This document shows, piece after piece, positions 26,952 through 34,503 of a DNA stretch of 64,000 bases; position 1 is the stretch's first letter; each line of letters begins with the position of its first letter. This DNA is from Rhodocyclaceae bacterium (GTDB lineage Bacteria > Pseudomonadota > Gammaproteobacteria > Burkholderiales > Rhodocyclaceae). A program made the position numbers and the translations under genes. Below the pieces are notes generated by a model, which did not search any database, was not told the origin of the DNA, and saw nothing but the letters and a program-made list of their open reading frames with translations. The DNA lies in assembly GCA_016704145.1 (NCBI GenBank), contig JADJAS010000007.1, positions 496,001-560,000 of the forward strand. Reading direction: 5' to 3'.

Positions 26952-27434
26952 ATGGCGTCGCGCCGCGCACCATTCATGTTCGTCCTGGTCGCCAGCCTGT
27001 CGCTGGTGCTGGTCGGCGTGCTGCTCGCCGAGTTGATGCGGCTGGCCGCCTGCCCGCTGTGCATCATCCAGCGCGCGCTGTACCTGGCGCTGGGCCTCGT
27101 CGCCGCCCTCGGGCTGGCCGTCGCGGCCCATCCGGTCGGCTCGCGCCTGGCGGCGCTGCCGATGGCGCTGCTTGCCGCCACCGGCGTTTTCGTCGCTGGC
27201 TATCAAGTGTGGATCCAGCGCTTCGCGCCCTCGACCAGTTGCTCGCCGTACCCGACCTGGTGGGAGGACCTGGTCGACCGCGCCGGCGAGATGCTGCCCG
27301 TGCTGTTCAAGGCCAGCGGCCTGTGTTCCGACTCGGCCTGGAAATTCCTCGGCCTGTCGATCGCCGAATGGTCGCTCGGCTGGTTCACGCTGTTCCTGCT
27401 GGTGGCGCTGCGCGCGCTGACCAAGCGGCGCTGA
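26952..27434 (+). CDS. dsbB: disulfide bond formation protein DsbB
   Basis: 160-residue inner-membrane protein with four predicted transmembrane helices. It reoxidises DsbA and passes electrons to quinone. The first periplasmic pair is in AACPLCIIQRALY (CPLC, quinone-linked). The second periplasmic loop has one cysteine in STSCSPYPTWWEDL and another in SGLCSDSAW. An upstream GTG at 26934 is possible; the ATG at 26952 gives the standard N-terminus. No dsbA is in the window. Confidence 0.92.
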   Translation: MASRRAPFMFVLVASLSLVLVGVLLAELMRLAACPLCIIQRALYLALGLVAALGLAVAAHPVGSRLAALPMALLAATGVFVAGYQVWIQRFAPSTSCSPYPTWWEDLVDRAGEMLPVLFKASGLCSDSAWKFLGLSIAEWSLGWFTLFLLVALRALTKRR

Positions 27435-27485
27435 GGCACGACACCGGCAAGCGCCCATCCCTCTTCCCCTGACCGCGGAGCCACC

Positions 27486-28838
27486 ATGGAAGCCGTTCCC
27501 GTCCGCCACCCGCCCAGCGACGCGAAGTATTGGGACGCCGCGCTCGAAACCCAGCCGCGCACACAGTGGGATGCCCTGAAGCTCCGCTTGCTCCAGGAAC
27601 ATCTGCATCACGCCTACGGCCACTCGCCCTACTACCGCCGAAGTTTCGATGCCGCCGGCGTCCATCCCGCGCAGGTAAAGTGCCTGGACGACCTCCGGCG
27701 CTTCCCGTTCATCGACAAGCAGATCCTGCGCGAGCGGCAGCAGGCGGCGGAACCTTTCGGCGACATCGTCGCCGTTGCCGAGCGCGAGATCGTCTACGTT
27801 TCCGCCTCGAGCGGCTCGACCGGCGTACCCACCGCGTCGCCATTCACCGCGCAAGACTTCGACGACTGGATCGACTACGAGGCGCGCCAGTTCTGGTCCT
27901 CGGGCCTGCGGCCCGAGGACCGCTATTGTCACTCGCTGAACTTCTCGCTGTTCGTCGGCGGCCCCTGCGTACTCGGCGCCCAGAAGCTCGGCGCCCTGTG
28001 CATCCATGCCGGCACCGTGCCGTCGGAACGCCTGCTGGCGATCGCGCGGCAGTTCCAGGTCACCGCGATCTGGACCACGCCTTCCTATGCCTGGTATCTC
28101 GGCGAAACAGCGATCAAGGAAGGCATCGACCTCAAGCGCGACCTCGCCATCAAGCGCATTTTCGTCGCCGGCGAGCCGGGCGGCTCCATCCCCGAAACAC
28201 GCCGACGCATCGAGGATCTGTGGGGCGCATCGGTCTACGACTACTACGGCCTCTCCGACATTTTCGGCGCCTGCGCGGGCATGTGCGAGGCCAAGGACGG
28301 ACTGCACTGGGCCGAGGACCACATCCTGGTCGAAGTGCTCGACCTCGACACCGGCGAGCCGGTGCCCGAAGGCGGCAGGGGCGAAATGGTGCTGACCACG
28401 CTGAAGAAAGCCGCCCGGCCGATGATCCGCTTCCGCACCGGCGACATCGTCTCCTTCACGTCGGCGCCCTGCGCCTGCGGCCGCACCTCGATCCGCCTGC
28501 AAGGCGTCCACGGCCGGCTCGACGACATGCTCATCATCAAGGGCGTCAACCTGTTCCCGAGCGATATCGAGGCCATCGCCCGCAAGGATCACGACTTCAG
28601 CGGCGAGTACAAGCTGATTGTCGAGCGTGAAAACCATCTCGACCATCTGACCGTCGAGGTCGAGCGGGCGGCGAGCTACATCGGCAACGACGAGGAGCTT
28701 GCCACCCGCTTCAACCGCCACCTGAAATCGGTGACCGGCATCACCGCCACCGTGCGCATCCTGCCGCCCGACACCCTGCCCCGCGCCACCCACAAGGCCA
28801 AGCGCGTCGAGGATCGCCGGACGGGGGTATGGGGATGA
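27486..28838 (+). CDS. phenylacetate-CoA ligase family protein (PaaK-like)
   Basis: 450 residues, an ANL-superfamily adenylate-forming enzyme. The P-loop is SASSGSTGVPT (about 105). Other family marks: Y-Y-G-L-S in YDYYGLSDIFG, GDIVSF, and the hinge LDDMLIIKGVNLFPSDIE, the PaaK C-terminal domain. It should activate an aromatic or aryl-acetic acid to its CoA thioester; the substrate cannot be set from sequence. No paa ring-oxidation cluster is adjacent, so it may serve another aromatic pathway. It stands alone in its direction and converges with a hydrolase gene, with a repeat copy in the 69-base gap. Confidence 0.87.
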   Translation: MEAVPVRHPPSDAKYWDAALETQPRTQWDALKLRLLQEHLHHAYGHSPYYRRSFDAAGVHPAQVKCLDDLRRFPFIDKQILRERQQAAEPFGDIVAVAEREIVYVSASSGSTGVPTASPFTAQDFDDWIDYEARQFWSSGLRPEDRYCHSLNFSLFVGGPCVLGAQKLGALCIHAGTVPSERLLAIARQFQVTAIWTTPSYAWYLGETAIKEGIDLKRDLAIKRIFVAGEPGGSIPETRRRIEDLWGASVYDYYGLSDIFGACAGMCEAKDGLHWAEDHILVEVLDLDTGEPVPEGGRGEMVLTTLKKAARPMIRFRTGDIVSFTSAPCACGRTSIRLQGVHGRLDDMLIIKGVNLFPSDIEAIARKDHDFSGEYKLIVERENHLDHLTVEVERAASYIGNDEELATRFNRHLKSVTGITATVRILPPDTLPRATHKAKRVEDRRTGVWG

Positions 28839-28880
28839 TCCGGGCAGAGTGTCCTGCCATGCCCGCACCCCGATGGCCCG

Positions 28881-28905
28881 AAAGTCAGCCGTCGCGGCAC
28901 GCCGC
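28881..28905 (+). repeat. dispersed 25-bp repeat, copy 9 (intergenic)
   Basis: In the 69-base convergent gap between the CoA ligase and hydrolase genes; 23 of 25 positions match. Being outside genes, it is free of coding constraint and supports a DNA-level repeat. Confidence 0.85.
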
Positions 28906-28907
28906 GC

Positions 28908-29717
28908 TCAGGGGATGAAATCGATGAGGCTGTCGAGCACGGCATCCGGCGCTTCGGCCATCAGGGCGTGGCCGCTGCCGGCAATGACGGTCAGGCGGGC
29001 GCCCGGGATTGCAGCGGCGATGGCCTTGGACGCTTTCGGGGGGGTCATGCGGTCCTGGCCGCCGGCGATGACCAGCACCGGCGCGGCGATGGTGGCGAGA
29101 CCGTCGAGGCTACGCGCATAGGCGTTGCAGGCGGCCATGTCGGTACCGAACACGCCGGGCCGCTGTCGTTCCATGAGGCGCTGGTTGACGCCGAGCAGCC
29201 AAAGGCCCGGCACGGTGTTGCGGCCGAACTGGCCGCTGGCCGAATAGGAGAAATTATTGATCATCGCCACGGCCTTCGGTTCGTCGTGCCAGGCGGCATC
29301 GAGCAGCGGCTCGGCGACCGGCATGGGCAGGGCGGAACCGATCAGCGCGATTTTCGCCACGCGTTGAGGATGACGCGCGGCGGCTTCGATCGCCACCAGC
29401 GAACCCATGCTGTGGCCGACCAGGCTGGCCCGGGTGACACCGACGGCGTCGAGCAGCGCGACGATCCAGTCGGCCATGGCCTCGATGCTGGCCAGCGGTG
29501 CGCCGCCGCTGCGACCGTGGCCCGGCAGGTCGGGCACCAAGATGGAAAAACCGTGATGGGCGAACCAGCGGCTTTGCAGGGTCCAGCACGAATGATCCTG
29601 CTGGGCGCCGTGGATGAACACCATCACGGGCTGCGCGGCGATCCGGTCGACGGCCGGCGACTTGCCTCCGGTATAGACATATGCGGACTGGTCGGCAACA
29701 CGGATGTCCATGCTCAC
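28908..29717 (-). CDS. alpha/beta-fold hydrolase
   Basis: 269 residues. Oxyanion region FIHGAQQDHSCW, nucleophile elbow GHSMGS, acid in IAGGQDRMTPP, histidine in AGSGHALMAEAP. The fold is clear but the substrate is not: it could be a lactonase, esterase or ring-fission hydrolase. The start overlaps the stop of the sulfhydrylase gene (ATGA), so it is downstream in the same transcript. One inference is a link to acyl-homoserine metabolism, but nothing in the sequence proves it. Confidence 0.8.
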   Translation of the reverse strand: MSMDIRVADQSAYVYTGGKSPAVDRIAAQPVMVFIHGAQQDHSCWTLQSRWFAHHGFSILVPDLPGHGRSGGAPLASIEAMADWIVALLDAVGVTRASLVGHSMGSLVAIEAAARHPQRVAKIALIGSALPMPVAEPLLDAAWHDEPKAVAMINNFSYSASGQFGRNTVPGLWLLGVNQRLMERQRPGVFGTDMAACNAYARSLDGLATIAAPVLVIAGGQDRMTPPKASKAIAAAIPGARLTVIAGSGHALMAEAPDAVLDSLIDFIP

Positions 29718-31009
29718 CCCTTGGCCGCGGCGGCTAGGCCGCGATTGATGTCGTCGATCAGGTCCCGAGGGTCTTCGAGGCCGATGGACAGGCGAATGGT
29801 GCCCGGATGGATGCCCGCCGCCGCCAGCGCCTCGTCCGACATGCGGAAGTGCGTGGTCGACGCCGGATGGATGACCAGCGACTTGGCGTCGCCGACATTG
29901 GCCAGGTGCGAAAAGACACGCAGCGCCTCGATGAACTTGCGGCCGGCGACGCGGCCGCCGCGCAGGTCGAAGGTGAACACCGAACTACTGCCGCGCGGCA
30001 GCAGCTTTTTCGCCAAGGCATGATCGGGGTGATCGGGCAGGTCGGGATGCACGACGCGCCCGATGGGGCCATCGGCGCCGGCCCGGCCCGCCAGATGGGA
30101 GACGATCTGGCGGGTGTTGTCGATATGGCGCGCCATGCGCAGCGGCAGGGTTTCCAGTCCCTGGAGAATCTGGAAAGCGGACATCGGACTCAGGCAGGCA
30201 CCGAAGTCGCGCAGGCCCTCGCGGCGGGCGCGCAGCAGGAACGCCGCCACCGTCGACTCCTCGGCGAAGTTCATGCCGTGAAAGCCCGCGTAGGGTTCGC
30301 TCAGGGTGGGGAATTTGCCGCTCGCCACCCAGTCGAACCCGCCGGAATCGACGACGATGCCGCCGATGACGATGCCGTGGCCGCCGAGGAACTTGGTGGC
30401 GGAATGAAAAACGAGGTCGGCGCCGAGGTCGAACGGCCGCGAAAGGTAAGGGGTGGTGAAGGTGGCATCGACCAGCAGCGGCAGGCCATTGGCGTGGGCG
30501 ATGGCGGACACTTGCGGAATATCGAGCACGTCGAGGCCCGGATTGCCCAGCGTCTCGCCGAACAGCAGGCGCGTTTCGGGGCGGATCGCGGCGCGCCAGG
30601 CATCCAGGTCGCGCGGATCGACGAAGGTGGTGGCGATACCGAAGCGCGGCAGCGTGTATTCGAGCAAATTGTGCGAACCGCCATAGAGCGAACGGCTGGC
30701 GACGACGTGGCCGCCCACGCCCATCAGCGTCGCGATCGTCAGATGCAGCGCCGCCTGGCCCGAGGCGACGGCGACCGCGCCGACACCGCCCTCGAGCGCG
30801 GCCATGCGTTCTTCCAGCACCGCCGTGGTCGGATTCGAGATGCGCGAATAGACGTGCCCGCCCCGCTCCATGTTGAACAGCGATGCCGCCTGGTCGGCAT
30901 CCTTGAAGACGAACGAGGTGGTCAGGTAGATCGGCTGGGCGCGGGCGCCGTACTGGCTGTCGGGCACCTGGCCGGCATGCAGGGTCAGCGTGTCGAACTG
31001 GTAGCTCAT
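29714..31009 (-). CDS. metY: O-acetylhomoserine sulfhydrylase (Cys/Met metabolism PLP enzyme)
   Basis: 431 residues, fold-type I PLP enzyme. Opens FDTLTLHAGQVPDSQYGARAQPIY, the usual start of O-acetylhomoserine aminocarboxypropyltransferase. The PLP lysine is in FHSATKFLGGHG, and SRISNPTTAVLEERMAALEGG is the family signature. It would make homocysteine (sulfide) or methionine (methanethiol) from O-acetylhomoserine. The extra-long form (about 430) fits MetY rather than MetB/MetZ (about 390-400). First gene of the pair with the hydrolase. Confidence 0.9.
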   Translation of the reverse strand: MSYQFDTLTLHAGQVPDSQYGARAQPIYLTTSFVFKDADQAASLFNMERGGHVYSRISNPTTAVLEERMAALEGGVGAVAVASGQAALHLTIATLMGVGGHVVASRSLYGGSHNLLEYTLPRFGIATTFVDPRDLDAWRAAIRPETRLLFGETLGNPGLDVLDIPQVSAIAHANGLPLLVDATFTTPYLSRPFDLGADLVFHSATKFLGGHGIVIGGIVVDSGGFDWVASGKFPTLSEPYAGFHGMNFAEESTVAAFLLRARREGLRDFGACLSPMSAFQILQGLETLPLRMARHIDNTRQIVSHLAGRAGADGPIGRVVHPDLPDHPDHALAKKLLPRGSSSVFTFDLRGGRVAGRKFIEALRVFSHLANVGDAKSLVIHPASTTHFRMSDEALAAAGIHPGTIRLSIGLEDPRDLIDDINRGLAAAAKG

Positions 31010-31044
31010 GGCTTCATCCTCCTGGCAAGCGCCGCCCCAAGGCT

Positions 31045-31392
31045 TCAGCGCGAACGCTCAATCTGCACGCCGACGCGGTGCACGCCGCGGGCGACGCCGA
31101 GCTTGGCGATGGAAATCTTCACCCAGGGCGCGCGAAACTCGTCGAGCATCAACCCGATCACGTACTCGCCGAGGGTTTCCAACAGATTGAAATGCCGTTC
31201 GGCGAACTCCGCGCGGATGCGCGCGATCACCACCGCGTAATCGATGGTCTTGGCGATGTCGTCGTCGCGCGCCGCTTCGTCGGGAACGCCGAAGGTAAGA
31301 TTGATTTCCAGCGTCTGCGGCGCCGCCTTCTCGCGCTCATAGATGCCGACATGGGCATCGACGCGCATTCCCTCGATGAAGATGAAATCCAT
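31045..31392 (-). CDS. folB: dihydroneopterin aldolase
   Basis: 115 residues. Folate pathway: splits dihydroneopterin to 6-hydroxymethyl-dihydropterin. Family features: FIEGMRVDAHVGIYEREK at the N-terminus, DYAVVIARI and NLLETLGEYV (active-site glutamate region). It is divergent from plsY with a 44-base gap, the same pairing as in E. coli (folB/plsY). Confidence 0.93.
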   Translation of the reverse strand: MDFIFIEGMRVDAHVGIYEREKAAPQTLEINLTFGVPDEAARDDDIAKTIDYAVVIARIRAEFAERHFNLLETLGEYVIGLMLDEFRAPWVKISIAKLGVARGVHRVGVQIERSR

Positions 31393-31405
31393 CCCTGGCT
31401 CTCCG

Positions 31406-31426
31406 CTAGAATCGCGGTGATTCTAG
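31406..31426. promoter_or_regulatory. inverted repeat with back-to-back -10-like boxes, folB/plsY gap
   Basis: Perfect 8-bp arms CTAGAATC and GATTCTAG separated by GCGGT, centred in the 44-base divergent gap. Each arm holds a TAGAAT reading outward for one gene (31407-31412 plus, 31420-31425 minus). This suggests overlapping divergent promoters or an operator. No strong -35 is seen on either side. Confidence 0.5.
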
Positions 31427-31436
31427 GCGAACACGG

Positions 31437-32051
31437 ATGAACACGTTGCAGCAAGCCCTGCTTTTCGGTCTGGTCGGATACCTGCTCGGCTCGATTCCCT
31501 TCGCCGTCGTCGTGTCGAAGGCCTTCGGCCTCGCCGATCCGCGCAGCCACGGTTCCGGCAACCCCGGCGCCACCAATGTGCTGCGCACCGGCAACAAGAC
31601 CGCCGCCATCCTGACCTTGCTGGGCGATGCGCTCAAGGGCTGGTTTGCTGTCTGGCTGGCCGCGCGGCTCGGCGCGGGTGCGCTGGCCATTGCCGCGGCG
31701 GGCACCGGCGCCTTTCTCGGCCACCTGTTGCCCTTGTTCCTGCGCTTCAAGGGTGGCAAGGGCGTCGCCACGGCGCTGGGGGTGCTGGCGGGATATTCCG
31801 GTGCCCTGGCGCTGGTCGCGGCGGGCGCCTGGCTGCTCACCGCCCTGCTGACCCGTTATTCGTCGCTCTCGGCGCTAGTCGCCGCCATCGCCGCGCCCAT
31901 CGCCAGCGGCTTCCTGATCGAGCGGATCGAGATCGTCACCGCCGTGGCGCTGATGTCGGCCTTGCTGATCTGGCGCCATCGGCCCAACATCCAGCGCCTG
32001 TTTGCCGGCACGGAACCGCGGATCGGCGGGCGTACAGGGGAGCGCGCATGA
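31437..32051 (+). CDS. plsY: glycerol-3-phosphate acyltransferase PlsY
   Basis: 204-residue membrane protein with about five transmembrane helices. Uses acyl phosphate to acylate sn-1 of glycerol-3-phosphate. The three family loops are visible: GSIPFAVVVSK, GSGNPGATNVLR and RFKGGKGVATALG. Its stop overlaps the cytochrome c start by four bases (ATGA). Confidence 0.94.
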   Translation: MNTLQQALLFGLVGYLLGSIPFAVVVSKAFGLADPRSHGSGNPGATNVLRTGNKTAAILTLLGDALKGWFAVWLAARLGAGALAIAAAGTGAFLGHLLPLFLRFKGGKGVATALGVLAGYSGALALVAAGAWLLTALLTRYSSLSALVAAIAAPIASGFLIERIEIVTAVALMSALLIWRHRPNIQRLFAGTEPRIGGRTGERA

Positions 32052-32644
32052 ACAAAGCGTTGTGGGTGGCGGCCGTCCTGGCGCTCGCCGAGTCGACTTC
32101 GCCGGCCGCCGCCGACCGCAAGGCCGCCAGCATCATCGAGGGGCGTTGCGCCTTGTGCCACGGCCCGGAGGGCGAAAGCGCCAGCGCCATCTACCCCCGG
32201 TTGGCGGCCCAGAACGCGGAATACATCGGCAAGCAGTTGAAGGACTTCCGCGATGGCCGGCGCAAGAGCGACGCCATGGCCGAGATGGCCGCCGACCTAA
32301 CCGATGGCGAGATCGCTGCCCTGGCGGAGTTCTTCGCCGGCAAGCCGCCCAAGTCGCGCCGGCCCGGCGACACGGACCTGGCCGGGGTCGGCCGATACAT
32401 CTACGTCAAGGGCAACCCGTACTCCGGGGTGCCCGCCTGCGCCACCTGCCACGGACCGGCGGCCCATGGCACGACGCAACTGCCGCGCCTGGCGGGACAG
32501 CATCCCGCCTACCTGCAAACACAGCTGAAGGAATTCAACAAGCGCGCCCGTACCAACGACAACGCGGTGATGCACACGGTGGCCGCCAAGCTCGCGGAGC
32601 TGGAGCTCGTCGCGGTAACCGTCTATCTCGGCGGCCTGGAGTAG
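32048..32644 (+). CDS. dihaem class I cytochrome c, cytochrome c4-like
   Basis: 198 residues with a signal peptide (cleavage near residue 22). Two CXXCH haem sites: CALCH (34-38) and CATCH (131-135), about 97 residues apart, as in cytochrome c4, with similar halves (YPRLAAQNAEYIGKQLKDF and LPRLAGQHPAYLQTQLKEF). Methionines in MAEMAADL and AVMHTV are the likely axial ligands. A periplasmic electron carrier towards a terminal oxidase. Coupled to plsY by overlap and abutting the tsaD stop tail-to-tail with no gap. Confidence 0.92.
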   Translation: MNKALWVAAVLALAESTSPAAADRKAASIIEGRCALCHGPEGESASAIYPRLAAQNAEYIGKQLKDFRDGRRKSDAMAEMAADLTDGEIAALAEFFAGKPPKSRRPGDTDLAGVGRYIYVKGNPYSGVPACATCHGPAAHGTTQLPRLAGQHPAYLQTQLKEFNKRARTNDNAVMHTVAAKLAELELVAVTVYLGGLE

Positions 32645-33664
32645 TCAGACCGGGCGAACGGTGTCCAGCGGCCAGCGCGGCTTGACGCCGAACGCGCCAG
32701 CGCGCGGCCCGCGCTCGCCGGCCAGCAGACGCTGGGCGCCGCAATAGGCAATCATGGCGCCGTTGTCGGTGCACAGCGCCACCTCGGGGTAATGCACGCG
32801 GATGCCTCGATTCGCCGCGTCGGCATCCAGGCGTTGCCGCAGGCGCCGGTTGGCGCCGACGCCACCGGCGACGACCAACCGGTCCAGCTGGCAATGGCGG
32901 ACCGCCATGACTGACTTTGCGGCCAGCACTTCGGTGACGGCTTCCTGAAATTCCCAGGCAAGATCGGCACGCTCGCGCGCCGAGAGCGTCCGCCCGCGCA
33001 CCTGGGTCAGCACGGCGGTCTTGAGGCCGGAGAAGCTGAACTGGAAATCGCCGCTCTTCAGCATCGGCCGCGGCAGTTTCAGACCACTTGGCCCGCCCTG
33101 TTCCGCCAGAGCCGAAAGCTGCGGCCCGCCCGGATAGCCCAGGCCGAGCAGCTTGGCGGACTTGTCGAAGGCCTCGCCGGCGGCGTCGTCGACCGATTCG
33201 CCGAGCAACTCGTAATCCCCGATGCCGGTTACCCACATGAGCTGGGTATGACCGCCCGACACCAGCAGCGCCACGAAAGGGAAGGCCGGCGGGTCGGCCG
33301 CCAGCAGTGGCGACAGCAGGTGGCCTTCCAGGTGATGCACGGGTAGCGCAGGGACGCCGAGCGCCACCGACAGCGCGACGGCGAAGCTGGCGCCGACCAG
33401 CAGGGCGCCGGCCAGCCCCGGGCCGGCCGTGTAGGCGACGCCATCGATGTCCTCCTTGCGCGCGCCGGACTGCTCCAGCACGCCGCGCAACAACGGCACG
33501 AGCCGCCGGATATGGTCGCGCGAAGCCAGTTCCGGTACCACGCCGCCATAGGCCTCGTGCATGGCCACCTGGGTGTGCACGGCATGGCCAAGCAGCCCGC
33601 GACTGGTGTCGTAGAGGGCGACGCCGGTTTCGTCGCAGGAGGATTCGATGCCGAGAACGAGCAT
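32645..33664 (-). CDS. tsaD: tRNA threonylcarbamoyladenosine synthase subunit TsaD
   Basis: 339 residues, Kae1/Qri7/TsaD family, transferring threonylcarbamoyl to A37 of ANN-reading tRNAs. N-terminal GIESSCDETGVALYD, metal motif HHLEGHLLSPL, SGGHTQLM and the C-terminal AGGVGANRRLR with DNGAMIAYCG are all present. Divergent from rpsU, a conserved arrangement. A weak repeat copy lies at 32894-32918. Confidence 0.96.
   Translation of the reverse strand: MLVLGIESSCDETGVALYDTSRGLLGHAVHTQVAMHEAYGGVVPELASRDHIRRLVPLLRGVLEQSGARKEDIDGVAYTAGPGLAGALLVGASFAVALSVALGVPALPVHHLEGHLLSPLLAADPPAFPFVALLVSGGHTQLMWVTGIGDYELLGESVDDAAGEAFDKSAKLLGLGYPGGPQLSALAEQGGPSGLKLPRPMLKSGDFQFSFSGLKTAVLTQVRGRTLSARERADLAWEFQEAVTEVLAAKSVMAVRHCQLDRLVVAGGVGANRRLRQRLDADAANRGIRVHYPEVALCTDNGAMIAYCGAQRLLAGERGPRAGAFGVKPRWPLDTVRPV
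32894..32918 (-). repeat. dispersed 25-bp repeat, copy 10
   Basis: Inside tsaD, same strand as the gene; 19 of 25 positions match, AAAGTCAG exact; read as KSVMAVRH. Confidence 0.45.
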
Positions 33665-33681
33665 GGGCCGGGAATTTTACT

Positions 33682-33709
33682 TTGACAAGCACGGAAAAAT
33701 GGCTAAAAT
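33682..33709 (+). promoter_or_regulatory. sigma-70 promoter of rpsU
   Basis: TTGACA (33682-33687), 16-base spacer, TAAAAT (33704-33709), 37 bases before the rpsU ATG and outside tsaD. The clearest vegetative promoter in this part of the window; it drives the macromolecular-synthesis operon. Confidence 0.85.
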
Positions 33710-33746
33710 CCGCGCCTCTTCAAGCCCATCCATCAGGATCAACGCA

Positions 33747-33959
33747 ATGCCCGGTATCCGCCTCAAGGAAAACGAGCCGTTCGAAGTCGCCATCCGCCGC
33801 TTCAAGCGCACCATCGAGAAAGCCGGCACGCTCACCGAACTTCGCTCGCGCGAGTTCTACGAGAAGCCCACCTCGGAGCGCAAGCGCAAGCTGGCTGCCG
33901 CCGTGAAGCGCCATCACAAGCGCATCCGCAGCCAGACACTGCCGCCCAAGCTCTACTAA
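33747..33959 (+). CDS. rpsU: 30S ribosomal protein S21
   Basis: 70 residues, basic, the standard S21 sequence pattern (RLKENEPFEVAIRRFKRTIE near the start, KRKLAAAVKRHHKR near the end). Needed for initiation on the 30S subunit. First gene of the rpsU-yqeY-dnaG-rpoD order; the frame is open upstream but the ATG at 33747 gives the family N-terminus. Confidence 0.97.
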   Translation: MPGIRLKENEPFEVAIRRFKRTIEKAGTLTELRSREFYEKPTSERKRKLAAAVKRHHKRIRSQTLPPKLY

Positions 33960-33982
33960 GAGCTTCCCCGATCACCAGCAAG

Positions 33983-34014
33983 AACCGCCCCAGCCGAAAG
34001 GGGGGCGGTTTTTG
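33983..34014 (+). terminator. Rho-independent terminator/attenuator after rpsU
   Basis: AACCGCCCC and GGGGCGGTT form a nine-pair stem around a short loop, followed directly by TTTTT. It lies between rpsU and yqeY, so it should make rpsU transcripts more abundant than those of dnaG and rpoD, as in E. coli. Confidence 0.85.
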
Positions 34015-34035
34015 TGTTTGTGGAGGTTTGCCGCC

Positions 34036-34485
34036 ATGAGCCTGAAAACGCGCATTTCCGACGACATGAAGACCGCCATGAAGGCCGGGGAGAAACCGCG
34101 CCTCGCCGCCATCCGCCTGCTCATGGCCGCCATGAAGCAAAAGGAAGTCGACGAGCGTATCGAGCTCGACGACGCCGGCATCGTCGCCGTGATCGAGAAG
34201 ATGCTGAAGCAGCGCAAGGACTCCATCACCCAGTACGAAGCGGCGAAGCGCCAGGATCTCGCCGACGCCGAGAAATTCGAGGTCGAAGTGCTGACCGCCT
34301 ACATGCCGGCCGGCCTGTCGGCCGACGAAGTGTCCGCCATCGTTGCGGCGGCGGTCGCAGAATCTGGCGCGAAGGGACCCGCCGACATGGGCAAGGTGAT
34401 CGCGCTGGTCAAGCCCAAGGTCGCTGGCCGCGCCGACATGGGCGAAGTCTCGAAGCTCGTGAAAGCGAAACTCAGCGGCAACTGA
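34036..34485 (+). CDS. yqeY: YqeY/GatB-like domain protein
   Basis: 149 residues, starting MSLKTRISDDMKTAMKAGEK. The domain resembles the tail of GatB, which contacts tRNA in amidotransferases; the free-standing protein has no settled function. The ATG at 34036 follows GGAGG at 34022-34026. Its place between rpsU and dnaG is common in betaproteobacteria. Confidence 0.93.
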   Translation: MSLKTRISDDMKTAMKAGEKPRLAAIRLLMAAMKQKEVDERIELDDAGIVAVIEKMLKQRKDSITQYEAAKRQDLADAEKFEVEVLTAYMPAGLSADEVSAIVAAAVAESGAKGPADMGKVIALVKPKVAGRADMGEVSKLVKAKLSGN

Positions 34486-34503
34486 GCGGCGCATAATCGC
34501 GCC

